From Epiperipatus broadwayi (lineage: Eukaryota; Onychophora; Udeonychophora; Euonychophora; Peripatidae): DNA of 64,000 nucleotides. Where the stretch lies: the NCBI GenBank assembly GCA_028023455.1, contig JAQFVV010006231.1:4416036-4480035 (forward strand). The letters run 5' to 3'. The notes beneath the pieces were generated by a model. It saw only the letters and a program-made list of their open reading frames with translations, was not told the origin of the DNA and did not search any database. Shown here piece by piece: positions 1-11,135 of the stretch (the stretch's first letter is position 1; each line of letters begins with the position of its first letter). Both the position numbers and the translations under genes were made by a program.

Positions 1-141
1 TAAAATGCATATATGATATTGATCCCCAAATGTTAATGAATTAGGAAACTGATGTGGGTAAAAATATTGAGTTAACTGATATATTTTTTCTATCTTCCAA
101 CAAATTAAATTCAGGGAAATACGCATCCATAAAAAAGGAAT

Positions 142-250
142 ATAATAATAATAACCATCATAATCATAAAAATAATAACAATAATAATTATAATAATAAT
201 AACCATCATAATCATAAAAATAATAACAATAATAATTATAATAATAACAA
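142..250. repeat. 48-bp tandem repeat, two copies, AAT/AAC-rich
   Basis: The unit beginning AACCATCATAATCATAAAAA occurs at 153 and again at 201, so the period is exactly 48 bp, flanked by ATA/AAT runs. On the plus strand it gives an Asn/His-rich frame (54-311), but composition alone explains this and I do not call a gene. Confidence 0.9.
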
Positions 251-343
251 CAACGATAATGAGAGAAAGAATTGTTTTTTTTTTTTTTTTTTACAAATGT
301 TATTGAAATGAGTGCAAAAAAATCGGGGAAAAGTTATTCTATT

Positions 344-632
344 TATTAAATGTATGCGGGATTCGAACTCAGACTTTCACACGACCCTCAACTCTCCATG
401 CCATCTCATATTGCTGACCTACCTGATCACACACATGTTGAAAAGATAAATAATCGCCAATATCCGTATTTCGTGCTAAACCAGCACTTATCAGTTGGTC
501 CAGATTATCACCTTCACACATATATACAATCAGTGCTCAGCTTTATATTAAGATAGCCAATCTTTATACTTTAATGGACAGACTTCAAACTACTCCAACC
601 CACAACTCTTCAGCCTTGATGATGCGATGATT
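344..632 (-). repeat. SINE-A copy 1 (dispersed repeat with tRNA-type B box)
   Basis: On the minus strand this contains a B-box-like TCTGAGTTCGAATCC near one end (about 358-372 on the plus strand). A body follows that recurs at 7425-7580, 32435-32645, 38170-38545 and 48070-48385. Shared blocks include TTGGTCCAGATTATC and ACCCACAACTCTTCAGCC. The copy at 48.1 kb is the closest. The B box lies at the 3' end of the body, next to a short TATA-rich tail, which is unusual for a tRNA-derived SINE. The apparent peptide at 350-556 is a by-product of the repeat. Confidence 0.8.
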
Positions 633-1650
633 TTTTGCAGTGATATTGTTATATCAATGAAATGATCTTTTTGCTTTAACTACTGACTGAAAAGCAAATA
701 CTTTAGGATTTTTCTATCTTTCATTTAAATCTTTCTTGTAAATTTCATAATCAGTAAAATGTTTAATATGCTTTTTATTTATTTGTTATTTTCCATTTAA
801 AACATAACATTTGCCCTTGGTTTGCAAATGTATATTCTGCCCTGAATTGGCGATTTCATAATTAATAAAAAATTTATATTGCTTCTAACAAATGTAAGAA
901 AGATGTTTCCTTTTTTTATATATGTACAATTTCATTAAAATATTATTCAGTTTTAAATTATATGATGAAATAAAATTAGTTTGCTGTTAAATGAAAGAAA
1001 GACAAATATTTTTCATTCTTATTAATAGTGGGAGATATTCAGAATATTTTGCTTCCTTTTTATAGCTTTTATATGTCAAATATTTTGCGTATGTAGTTTA
1101 TGTATTTATACAATAAACTTTTAAAATAGCAAACTTTAGCAAGAAAACAAGCGGGATGAAAAGTCCAGGTATTCAAGGTCTAACTAGAGCACATGAGTTA
1201 AATTTGCACTTTATGGTATTAAATTTGGCACAATAAACTCCTGATTATATAAAAAAATCAGTTAGATCTTGTAAAATAATATAATTTTTTTTTTTTTTTT
1301 AAAAAAAAAAAACTAGTTTTTATTAATATTTAGGGCGAAAAAATTATAACAAAATTCAAATTAAATGAGTCCACTAAAAAAAATTATTCTGTATTCACTT
1401 GTCTAATTATAAAGACGGATCCGGAGCAAGTCTGCAATTGTTTTTAACTTTTTTTTTTTGTAACTGTTTATTCTTTATAAGCCTTGCAGTTTTGTTCTTT
1501 ACAATAATTATTTTCATCACTTAAATTGATAAAAAAAAAACAATGCAAAGTCACATCTGAATAATTTAAATTTGAAAATTATTCTGCTTAATTCTGAACG
1601 TTAAAAGTCTGGTATAAACAAAGCAGAATCAGAAATAATATTTAATCTTA
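632..1650. other. AT-rich spacer, nothing recognised
   Basis: Homopolymer A/T runs and simple AT-rich sequence. I see no coding frame, terminal repeats or similarity to the repeat families elsewhere in the window. Confidence 0.5.
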
Positions 1651-1651
1651 A

Positions 1652-1741
1652 TTTTTTTTCCCCATATGTCATAGCATCGGCTGGGAGACGAACACGCAAC
1701 AACCGTCTGCAACCAACTGCTTGCTTGCAAGGCAGCTGCGG
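1652..1741 (-). repeat. tRNA-derived SINE-B copy, 5'-truncated
   Basis: Read on the minus strand, this shares GCCTTGCAAGCA, a B box close to GTGTTCGTCTCCCAG and the end CCGATGCTATGACA with the copies at 10651 and 26131, and it ends in an A-rich tail. The A-box part (GCATTGGTGGTC) is missing, so this copy is 5'-truncated. It starts abruptly at GCAGCTGCC near 1741. Confidence 0.8.
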
Positions 1742-2580
1742 AATATTATTTTATTATGAAAAAATATTAAATATTATTTTATGCTAAAATTTCAAAATAT
1801 CCAAGCTTTCCAATCATACTTGATATTTATATTCAATCTACAATATGTTGTACCAGTAAAAGAAATATTTTTAGACATATTCAAAGAATGTAAAACTTTC
1901 AAACAATTAAGACAACAGGTTTTTTGCAAATCACAGATACATTTAAAGAAACAAATAAGATTTAAAAGATTTAATTCCTACACCGCAATAGCATTAATAC
2001 ATACACTAAAAACAATCTGGTTCATTCAATGTAGTTTTATTTTTGATAATAGGAAATACACTGGAAGCAAGAATCTAAATAATAATTGGAGCAAATGCTC
2101 CCATATTTATTGAAGGTATTTGCCTAAATAGAAGATCAAAACATATGAACATTTAATAGCCTTACTATATACAAAATATAGTGAGAAAAAAACTTGAGGC
2201 AAATAACTAAACTAAGAAAAGGTATAGTTTTAATGTATGTAATTGTAATTATCTAAATTTTGTAAATATATTTTGTGAATAAAGAATTTATTTAAAATTA
2301 AAAAAAATTTTTTTTGGATTAAGATATTTAACCTGTAGAAAAAAATACAGATCCATGACAACAAATCATCTTCTTATGTTTTAAATCTTAATAAATAATA
2401 AGATAAAAATGTCAGCAGTAAAATTATAATGAAGTTATTAAAATTCCTATCGGAGACAAAAAATAAAATAAAAACCTAAACAATATATTTCTATAAATAT
2501 CTTCTTTTTTTTTTTTCAATTTCATTTTTTTTTTTTACTAAACATTAATAATAAATTATTTTACAAGTTTATTAGTGGAA

Positions 2581-3210
2581 TATCTGTGCATATAAAACAC
2601 ATAAAATATTTCCTTTTTTTAAACCATTCTAAAAATATACAAAGAGATCATCACCACAATAACAAATTTAATTAAATAAAATTGGTATGCAAATAAAGGC
2701 ATTTGCATACAAATGAGCAGAGTAAAAAAATAAACTCCAATGCAATAAAATAAAGGAGTGAGAAAGAATTTGTTGTTGAATAAAATGGTTATCAAAGAAA
2801 GGGTCATATAACTGACATTAACCAACCACAAGTCAGAAGTAATATTTTAATTGTGGTTAAATAAATGTGTGAGCCAAGAAAGCAATCAATTAGAACTTTA
2901 AAGAATTTGTTTGTATACTAAATAACATATTATTAATAAAAGAAATTTAAATTGTTAAATGCTAGTTGTTTCTAAAATATTATATGCAATTGCTAATACA
3001 TGTATGTGTATGAAATTAGTTGACTTCCAGTGTGAATAATATCCATTCCCACTCAAAGTTAAGTTATAGTTTATTGAATTTATGGACTATCACCTTATTA
3101 GTGCTTTTTACATCATTATTATTATTATTATTGTTCAATAAATATTATTTAATATAAATTTCTGTGCATGTATTTATTTATTTTATTGCTGCCTGGCTGG
3201 TATTAAATAC
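2581..3210 (+). mobile_element. 5' LTR of a decayed Ty3/gypsy element
   Basis: This segment is repeated, diverged, at 7095-7266 plus 8841-9372, downstream of the pol remnants. Shared blocks include CTGTGCATATAAAACA at the start, GAATTTATGGACTATCAC in the middle and CTGGTATTA near the end. The 3' boundary is uncertain (about 3190-3215). An (ATT)n run lies at 3113-3133. The LTRs differ at many positions by eye, so the insertion is old. Small minus-strand open frames here, such as 2619-2831, are incidental. Confidence 0.8.
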
Positions 3211-3239
3211 CCTCAGGATATAAAAGAATGGTGCAAGAA

Positions 3240-4065
3240 AGAAAAAATGTGCACAGGAAAGTTCATATCAAAATGGCACAAGTCAACATGTGTTTTCAAT
3301 TTGGAAAGAGACAATTGTAGAATGCTACACTTGGTTTATTTTCAAAGACAAGAATTTGACATTAATAATGTTATTTTATGGCAGAGTTATGTCAAACATG
3401 TAGAATATTATATGTTCATAAATAAGGTAAAAAATTAGCATTTGAAAGTGTCTATATTTCACAATTTTGCAAGACAGGAAAATAAATTAAGTGGTTCCAA
3501 ACAATCAGAAAAACTTCTGTACAAAAAAGTTATTGATAAATTAAATGTATATTTTATTCTGGTAATACCAAAATGGGTAGCACAACTGATATTGTGAAAT
3601 AGAAAGTAGTTCCTCATGAAAAATATATGTACTATGACTTAGCTTTAAGAACATTAGCTAAAAACTGTGAATTTGACCCTGAAATTAATGATATGTTATT
3701 AGAACAACTTCAATATGGCATAATGAATGAAAATTTCAGGAAAGTGATGTTGAAATGACTTAAATTATAAATGGTCATGAAAAATGTCATGTGAAAAACT
3801 AGGATAAATAACACATCAGATTACATATTACGCCAATAGTTGGAAAAACTCTAGTTGAAAATTTAAAGAGTAAGAATAAATATTCCAAACTCCAATAGAG
3901 AAAAAAAGACAAAATGTATTAGTGTTGTGGTAAAGCTAAACAGTTGCAGAATAATTATAAATACAAAAATAAAACATGCAGATATTGTGAAAAAAAGAAC
4001 CTTTAGCAGCTGTCTGTCATTTTAAGAAGCACAGAGCTATAAACAAGCAAAGGTCCGATTAAAAA
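3240..4065 (+). pseudogene. gag remnant of the Ty3/gypsy element
   Basis: Frame-shifted plus-strand segments resemble the Gag of Ty3/gypsy elements of the K02A2.6-like kind. They include a stretch ending in ILWQSYVKHVEYYMFINK (3376-3429), then LRTLAKNCEF with YGIMNENFRKVML downstream (about 3640-3755), and a zinc-knuckle-like part with CCGK and TCRYCEKK (about 3920-3995). Gag proteins package the element RNA. Stops and frameshifts break every part, so this copy cannot make Gag. It sits between the 5' LTR and the protease remnant, in the expected order. Class assignment is from motif reading only. Confidence 0.75.
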
Positions 4066-4129
4066 TCTGGGGGAGAAATAGATTATTATAAGAGTGCTAA
4101 TGTAAAGATGCTTAATAACATTAAAATGG

Positions 4130-4560
4130 CTCCATTAATATGAATATTTGTGGTCAAACAACAATGATGAAAGTGGATAGTAAAGCCAGTTTGTCACTGA
4201 TATCTAATAGAAATTATGTAAAAAATATCAGCGAAAAGTATAATAAGAGGTCTACATTTCAAAATAAATACCTAATTGCTACAGACATTTATGAAAACAA
4301 AATGGATATATGCAGAACAGTTGTACTACCAGTAAAGTTAAAATCTAGAGTAATTTTTTTAATATACTAAATGTAGTAATTAAAGATTTTAGACCATTGT
4401 TGGGAAAAAACTGGATTTTATTTCTGAAAATTCATGTAAACATGATGAAGACAGTTCACATGGAAACTCTAATGCAAAAGAAATACCTAGGATTGTTCAA
4501 GTCTGGACCAGTAGAACTGAGAAATATGACTGGTGAACATAGAGTTGCTTAATCAATTGT
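4130..4560 (+). pseudogene. retropepsin remnant (Ty3/gypsy pol)
   Basis: The frame starting near 4140 reads MKVDSKASLSLIS where active aspartic proteases of this class have a D-S/T-G-A core, so the glycine is replaced by lysine. About 80 codons on, in another frame, comes LLGKNW, matching the conserved block that closes this domain in Ty3/gypsy proteases. The enzyme would process Gag-Pol. The altered core and the frameshift near 4368 make it non-functional. The gag remnant precedes it and the RT remnant follows. Confidence 0.7.
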
Positions 4561-5340
4561 TTGTAAACATCACAAGGTGTCATTTGCTTTGAGAAAAAAG
4601 GCAGAGATGACATGGGATGAGATTGTTTCTAAAGGAATGTTAATTTCAACTGAAGATTCATCTTGGACCATACTAGTGGCTACGATAATGGAGCCAGATG
4701 GAAATCTGAGACTGTGCAGTGATTAAAAAGTCATAATGAACATATATATAAATTAAATTTCATACCTGATCCCAAATATACCTAAAATGCTAGCATCATT
4801 ACAAAAAGCTGCTTATTTCATGAAGGTGGATTTAAAGCCTGCATTCCATCAAATACCAATAACTGAAAAAACAGTAGAAATGTTAGCACTGACTACTCAT
4901 AGGGTACTGTATAAGTGCAACAAATTGCCTTATGTAGCACAGAAGCATTCAATATTTTCAGATGAAAATGATCGTGCTCTTTGCGAAGACAGAATCAGAA
5001 TTAGAAAAGCAAGTAGATGCAGTCTGAACAAAGTTAAAAAAGGAGAGTTAAAATAAATACTAATATGTGTATTTAATCAAATAAAGAAATAAAGTTTCTT
5101 AGACACATAATAAATGCAAATGGAAGATATCTTAATCCAGAGATAGTAAAGGTATTAAAAAATATGGAGACATCTAGAAATATAAAGGAACTGCAGGTAC
5201 TTCTGGGACTTAAATTTTTATGAATGTTTTTTGAAAGAAAAGTCACATTATTGTCACTGTATGTGCAGCTTATAAAAAAAGAAACAATGTTCAACATGGA
5301 CCAGCAAATATGATTCAGTTTTCAAAAAAGCAAAAGATCT
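4560..5340 (+). pseudogene. reverse transcriptase remnant (Ty3/gypsy pol)
   Basis: Recognisable RT blocks in order: VSFALRKKAEMTWDEIVSKG (about 4578-4637), SSWTILVA, YFMKVDLKPAFHQIPI with LALTTHRVLYKCNKLPYV (4810-4935), and MCVFNQ with VSFLDT and LNPEIVKVLKNM (about 5060-5165). They fall in three frames with several stops. The region that should hold the YxDD catalytic box (about 4955-4990) is degraded and no aspartate pair is visible. This domain would copy element RNA to DNA. This copy is dead but covers fingers, palm and thumb in the usual order. Confidence 0.85.
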
Positions 5341-5720
5341 TTTAATATTTAACAAATTGTATTACCATAATGATTTAGATATTATAATAACAAATGATGT
5401 GTCAGAATATGCTGTTAGAGTTGCAATATCTTATCTATATTATGAAGGCAAATATCCAATAGCCTATACCTCAAGAGTATTGTCAGTACTGAAAAAAATT
5501 GCAGCCAAATTGACAATGAGGCATTATCAGCACTTTTTAAATCTGCATAAACCATGGCTCTTAATGGGAATGTTTGGCACCAGGAAAAAATTCCTGAACA
5601 TATGAAGCAATGCATGCTATGTTGGATTAATATCTTGTCAAGATATGACTATGAACTGGTATATAAACCAGGGAGGGAAGGGAATCAGACTTGGTGATGC
5701 TCTAGCTTGCTTACCTGATA
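5341..5720 (+). pseudogene. RNase H remnant and RT/RNase H tail (Ty3/gypsy pol)
   Basis: The frame 5357-5605 contains ITNDVSEYAVRVAIS and PIAYTSRVLS, the two best conserved blocks of the Ty3/gypsy RNase H domain, where the first catalytic aspartate is the D of NDVS. Downstream, after frame changes, YDYELVYKPGR and GDALACLP match the end of the domain, just before integrase. The enzyme would degrade RNA in RNA/DNA hybrids. Frameshifts near 5530-5640 break it. A minus-strand open frame at 5415-5615 is the antisense shadow. Confidence 0.85.
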
Positions 5721-5979
5721 GTAAGGAGAAGGAATGTGCAGTTAATGAAATTAATTACATAAACATAATAAGCTCTGTAAATCTTAATAGTTCAGTTATA
5801 GCCAAGAGAACTAATATATATATAATTGAAATAATATTTTTAAACGGTTAATTAACGGATATTTTTATTTATTATATATATATATAACTTATAAAGTGCT
5901 AGTCTAAAACATTCTATGGAAGTAGTAAAATCAATTTGGAAGAAATGAATGGTCTTTCAGTCTGCAATGGATGCATGCT

Positions 5980-6840
5980 AATGACAAATTGTGTACTCAT
6001 CATCTCCCCAAATCAGAGCACACATATTGGATCTTCTGCATCAAAGTCACACTGAAATTTAGAGAAGAAAAGCATTGGTTCAATCATATATTTGGCGGCC
6101 AAATTTAAGTGATGACATCAAGAAGATAGTTAAGAAATGTATTAATTGGCAGCAAACTGTAAAATATGCCACCTGAACAATTGGAAACTTGGAAAAAGTC
6201 CATGTCTTCTTGAATTCATATCCATTTTAATTATACATAATACATAATATTGATACTAGTTTATTCTTTTTCTCAATGAACTGGAATATAAATGAATAAA
6301 AAACAGAAGTGCAGAATGCATAATAAAAGTGCTGAATGAAATATTTGCTATGCATGGTTATCCAGAGATAATAATGATACATGCTTTACTTAATAGAAGT
6401 TTAACAATTACATGCAGGATAGAAGGATTAAACTTATCTGTACTCCATATTATCATCCTAAAAGTAATGGAATAGCAGTGAAAGCAATTCAATATTAAAG
6501 AAATGTGTTGGAAAAAGGTCTACTGGAAGCATTAGTATGTGCTATGAGTATTGCAGCAAATAAGACTTCAGCAGAGTTATTGATGTGTCACTTGTTTTAT
6601 ATTCATCTGACCAAAGTTATTGCCACAACTAATAAAAAGGATAGAGATCACAATTGAGAAAAATTCCAAGTAGGAGAAAGCATATGGATATGCAATATTT
6701 TCAAAAGTAAATAGGTACCTAGCATAATAGTGTAAATATAATCAAAACAATTACAATTTGTCAAATTAAAAAATGAGAGAGAAATAAGGAGACACATAAA
6801 TCATCATCATTTTAATGATTCATTGCCACATGCTTATAAA
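5980..6840 (+). pseudogene. integrase remnant (Ty3/gypsy pol)
   Basis: An N-terminal zinc-domain-like part with EEKHWFNHIFGGQI lies at about 6060-6100. It is followed by KKIVKKCINWQQTVKYAT around 6120-6175. The catalytic core then shows YYHPKSNGIAVKAIQ (about 6445-6490), where Ty3/gypsy integrases carry the block ending in the last catalytic acidic residue. The usual Glu is Val here as I read it. A C-terminal part with GESIWICN and REIRRHINHHHF follows at 6675-6815. Stops are frequent. The enzyme would insert element DNA into the host genome. Confidence 0.8.
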
Positions 6841-7070
6841 AATAATTTGTTAGTGAATGAAATAAGGAAAAAAGATACTTTATTAGATGATGAAAATAGT
6901 TGTCTGAATCAAGATCAAATAAAATGATAATAAAGAGGAGTTTTTACATGACTAAAAACAGAATGCAACTACTTCAATAGAGGAAGAAGAGAGAACTATT
7001 TCCAAAACTCCAAGTATATACAGACAGCCTGTCAAATTTAGAGACTACACATGCCACTGAGTCCATTATA

Positions 7071-7094
7071 TGTAGAGTAGGGGAAGGAGTGAAA
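7071..7094 (+). other. polypurine tract before the 3' LTR
   Basis: A purine-rich stretch (TAGAGTAGGGGAAGGAGTGAAA) ends directly at the TGTCTG that starts the 3' LTR. Its position and composition fit the plus-strand primer of LTR retrotransposons. Confidence 0.75.
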
Positions 7095-7266
7095 TGTCTG
7101 TGCATATAAAACATATGTGTAAACAAAAATCATTTATTTTTGTAAATACATACAAATTATTTCACTTATAAAACATTTCCTTTTTTAAAACTACTCTAAA
7201 AAATTGAGATTGACACAATAGCAAATTTAATTGAATAAAATTTGTATACAAATAAAGGCATCTACA
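7095..7266 (+). mobile_element. 3' LTR of the Ty3/gypsy element, first part
   Basis: Begins TGTCTGTGCATATAAAAC, directly comparable with 2581. It includes a short extra segment, then follows the 5' LTR up to the AAATAAAGGCAT block, where similarity stops because of an insertion. Confidence 0.8.
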
Positions 7267-8840
7267 TTGTATTGGTTGCAAAGCAAGAACCTAATTGACT
7301 ACAAGAGTAATTAAGTGCTGGTTATCTTTGGATAACAATTCAAAAACAGTAAGTTGGAAATAACTGAAACACAAGCTTATTATATACCTGTGTTTATATA
7401 TGTAATATATAGGATATATGAGCACAGACTTTCACATGACCCACCTCTCTCCACTCTATCTAATAACACATACACCTAAACACATATATGCTGAAAAAAT
7501 AAATAATCACCAATATACGTATTTTATGCCAAACCAGCAATCATCAGTTGGTCCAGATTATCATCTCCCCATATACATATTATAAATATTTTTTTATTCT
7601 GAATAATAAATTAATTAAAAGAAATATGATTAGAAAAATAATAGAATATGTTTTATTTACTTATTTTTAATCAATGGCAGTTTTAATAAAATGTGATTTA
7701 AAGTTTTTATTGGAAGCTAACATTCTGGCAGTGTTTTCAGTCTGAGTTTTGTTTACAATCATCATTAGCAGTTTATAAAAACTTTAAGTTTATTTTATTA
7801 GCAATCAAGTTATGAACAAAGATAAATATTATAAAATGGGTATTATGGTTCATGGAGGTTAATTTGTGTATCATTTATCCTGGGTCAGTGTAGCCTAAAT
7901 TGATTATTTAACTTTGGTCTGATATGTGGTCACACTGCCATTTTTGAGTCCTGCTAAACCTATGGTAAATATTTATGTTTGGAAAGTGATTGTTAACTGA
8001 AACTCCTCTCTTACAGAATATTTGTTTTGGAGAGATAAAGAAATATGATTTAAGAAAATAGGATCTGAATAAATTAAAACTTGAAGCATCTAAATGATTA
8101 AAAAGAATAATGGTTTCTACATTTTCAAGGATGATGTACAGTATCTTTAATGCTGAAGTAAACTCCATAATAGAAAGCAAACAAAGAAAAAAATGTTAAA
8201 CTTAATTTAAAAGGGATTTAAAACTGAAAACATTTATAAAACTTTAGCATTAAAGGGTGATCATTTGAAGGATGATAATGTTTAAATACTTATTATTTTA
8301 TAATTTAATGTAATGATGTTTTAAATATTTTATGTCTTATTACACAATAAATATTTTATTTGTTATTTATGAATCCAGTCTTCTGTTTCTCTTCTCATAA
8401 GTTCCTATCATTTAAATAATAAATTAAACTTTATAATAGCTAGGGAGAAAAGAGTTCATATTCTACTGAATTAGTCATGGTAGTGTTTTCAATATATCCT
8501 TCTATAGATTTCCCAGTTTTGGGATGGTGTTCTGATTTTTAACATAATATAAATTTGTAATCCATAGAGGATCTAATTTCCCTTCAATCATTTAAGAGTG
8601 ATTAATGGTCTGGAAAGATGACATAGTCTGTAATATTCTTATTATTATAGCTACGTCTGATTGAATTAAATTATATTTTTGCTCTTATCTTGGTTCATTT
8701 CTGTTATTTGAATTTCAGTGTGAAATCTCAAAGATTCTTTTAATTATTAATCCCTGACTTTTCATATCTTTATGATTATTATAATTAGAGCTAAATTAAC
8801 TTTGATGATCTCTTTTACCAAATAGCAGAACAGTTACAAT
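7267..8840. mobile_element. 1.57-kb insertion splitting the 3' LTR
   Basis: The LTR similarity breaks at about 7266 and resumes at about 8841 (CATACAAATGAG). The flanks share only a short CTACA/TTACA-type sequence, so the mechanism is unclear. The insert contains a SINE-A copy (7425-7580). Its right half (7900-8830) has minus-strand open stretches, for example 7908-8180, that I do not recognise. It may be a composite of several insertions. Confidence 0.65.
7425..7580 (-). repeat. SINE-A copy 2, partial
   Basis: Shares GACTTTCACATGACCC, CAATATACGTATTTTATGCC and CAGTTGGTCCAGATTATC with the copy at 344-632, in the same orientation. The B box is degraded here (GGATATATGAGCACAGAC). The copy lies inside the insertion in the 3' LTR and is therefore younger than the Ty3/gypsy element. 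Confidence 0.75.
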
Positions 8841-9372
8841 TACATACAAATGAGCACAGTAAATAAATAGAACCTCACACACTCAAAGTGAGCAGTGAGA
8901 AAGAATAAGAAATATTTGTTGTCTGATAAAAATGGTTTCTGAAGAAAGGGTAATTAACTGAAGTTAACCAACCTGCAAGTGAGTAATAATAGCTAATTAT
9001 GGTTAAGTAAAGATGTAAATTGAGAACTTTAACATGTTTGTTTATACAGTATACAGAAATAGTATACTGACTATGAAAAGAAATTTAAAATTGCTGAATG
9101 ATAACTGTTTCTAAAGAACTATATGTAATTGCTAATATATGTATGTGCAAGAGACTTTTGAATTGGAAACAGCGAAATTAGTTGACTCCTTGCGTGAATA
9201 ATATATATTTCCACTTGAAAATAAATTACAACTTATTTGAATTTATGGACTATCACATTATTAATAATACTTTTTACATCATTATTATTACTGTTGAATA
9301 CATATTATTATATATAAATTTTTGATGTTATTATTTAAGCTATCGTTGTTGACTGGTATTAGATCATGTCGT
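8841..9372 (+). mobile_element. 3' LTR of the Ty3/gypsy element, second part
   Basis: Continues the LTR: ATACAAATGAGCA, then TTAGTTGACTCC, GAATTTATGGACTATCAC, TTTTTACATCATTATTATT and finally CTGGTATTAGATC. All have counterparts in the 5' LTR at 2711-3205. The end point is uncertain by about 20 bp. Confidence 0.8.
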
Positions 9373-10650
9373 AGCAATTGCAATGAAAAAAAAACAAAAC
9401 AAGTAATCACATATGAAATAAAATTATTACTTTTACTGAACTGATACAATAAATAGAAAGACAGCGACACATTCCTATGTGCGTGTAGAAATTAATTTAA
9501 TATTTCCATAATTGTATGTGATAATTTTATGTCTAGAAATAGTATAAAATTATTGTTTTCATATACGTCACATTTTTGTTTTCCTATATTAAGATATCTT
9601 TTAATCTATTTAATATGCAACATCAAGTAAGCAAACCCAGAATTCCCTCTGATTACAGTTTCTAAGCTGTTTGTAAATTATTTATAAGAAATAGTATTAG
9701 AAATTTCCATTTTTAAGAGATAAATTATGTTTTAATCTTATTTATTATGTACAGGATAATATTTTCAAATTTAACAACTAGTTCTCATTTTAAAAAAGAT
9801 AAAGCTTAAAAATGTTTAACTGTTTTTATATAATAAAAAAAAAAGGTTAAATACAAAGATCAAAAGGACAAAAATGTAATAAACTTTAAATTATTATAAA
9901 AACTAACTCCCTCCCCCCCCCCTTTTTTTTTTTTTTTTTTACTTGTCATATTGTTTCTTATGTCCTGAAATTTTCAATTGCATGCATTTACCAACTTATC
10001 TAAGTTGTGCGTTTCACACAATTTTTTGCATAATTCAATTTAGAAGTTAAAAAAATAATAACCTTTTAAAGTTGCATTATATTGAAACATATCTTTTAAT
10101 CGTCATATTTATAGAGTATTACCATATTGAAATTATTTTTATAAATCCTAATATTATTTTTCAAATAAAAAAGCAACCATTATTTGAAGCATATTTATAT
10201 AACATTTAAAATAGTGACTGCTTTAATTAATAATTTTACAATTAATTAAGTTAATATTGAAATAAATAAAAAAAAATAGATATCGTTTTTATTGTGCTGT
10301 TAAACGAAATTATTATTCAACTTTGAAATTAATCGCGCTTTTTTACGGCAAAAATAATAGTAGCTAGCTAGCTTCCTATATATATTTTTTACATTTTTTT
10401 TTTTTTTATACAGATAAATTGAATTATTATTCAACGCTGAGAATGACAATAATATGTATTAAACAGTAGAATTAATGTTAAAGTTTATAATTATAATAAA
10501 TAATAATTTTAAAAAAAGATAATATAAAATAAATATTGATAGAATTATTTAAGAGTAAAATAATAAAATGGGAAATGATTATTCATAATGGTCAGGTTAA
10601 AATGTAAAATTTATTTTTGTTTGTTTTTGTGTATTTAATTATGTGTTTGA

Positions 10651-10758
10651 AGCCAAGCATTGGTGGTCGAGAGATCAGCGACCGTTGCTTTACAAGCAGT
10701 TGTCCCGGGTTAGCGGGTTCGCTTCCCGGCTGATGCTATGACACATGAGAAAAAAAAA
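10651..10758 (+). repeat. tRNA-derived SINE-B copy 2
   Basis: Starts GCATTGGTGGTCGAGAGATC (A-box-like), then a TTTACAAGCA loop, CCCGGG, and a B box GCGGGTTCGCTTCCC, with the end CCGGCTGATGCTATGACA and an A tail. Flanking AATTATGTGT copies at 10637-10646 and 10758-10767 look like a target-site duplication, though a few bases separate the left one from the SINE. The 5' GCATTGG and 3' CTGATGC ends can nearly pair as an acceptor stem, supporting origin from a tRNA. Several CpGs survive, so it may be recent. Confidence 0.85.
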
Positions 10759-10804
10759 ATTATGTGTATAAGTTTATTAATTATATAATTATATATTTAA
10801 ATAT

Positions 10805-10880
10805 TGTAGTTCTGATGTGATTGCAGGACAGTTGAAACTGTTAGTTTTATATAAATAAAGAGTATTAATAAAGTGTTTAA
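10805..10880 (+). repeat. Retroposon tail, family C
   Basis: Shares GGACAGTTGAAAC followed by an AATAAA-containing AT-rich tail with 20071-20160, and in reverse orientation resembles 30825-30920. It looks like the 3' end of a retroposed family. Confidence 0.5.
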
Positions 10881-11040
10881 GAAAGTTGTAAATAGTATCA
10901 GCGCCGGCGCTGGGTACTAGGCGCCCGCATGCAAATTTGATTTTGGTGCCCCTGTCAATATGTATGTTTACTAAGGTGACCCGACCGTGTCCCGTGGCGT
11001 TTTAAAAAAGTCATGATTTTTAGAAAGAATGCACGATGTA

Positions 11041-11068
11041 ATGCTATTTTTGATATCAAAAATAGCAT
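11041..11068. repeat. Perfect 28-bp palindrome inside the hAT element
   Basis: ATGCTATTTTTGAT followed directly by its exact reverse complement, with no spacer. Confidence 0.95.
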
Positions 11069-11078
11069 AAAATTGATT

Positions 11079-11135
11079 GTTAAATTATATATTATTTCAT
11101 ACAAACGGTTTGGATGAAATAATATATAATTTAAC
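11079..11135. repeat. Perfect 22-bp inverted repeat inside the hAT element
   Basis: Arms at 11079-11100 and 11114-11135 are exact reverse complements, separated by a 13-base loop ACAAACGGTTTGG. Only 10 bp separate it from the 28-bp palindrome. Confidence 0.93.

Noticed and set aside
54-311. 85-codon Asn/His-rich open frame
   Set aside because: It is the translation of an AAT/AAC tandem repeat and a poly-T run; there is no promoter or splice context.
350-556. Apparent conserved 68-codon protein, also at 48172-48378
   Set aside because: The similarity is real but comes from two copies of the SINE-A repeat, not from a gene family.
2619-2831. Hydrophobic minus-strand frame of 70 codons
   Set aside because: It lies inside the LTR and is AT-rich sequence read as Phe/Leu/Ile; the second LTR does not keep it open.
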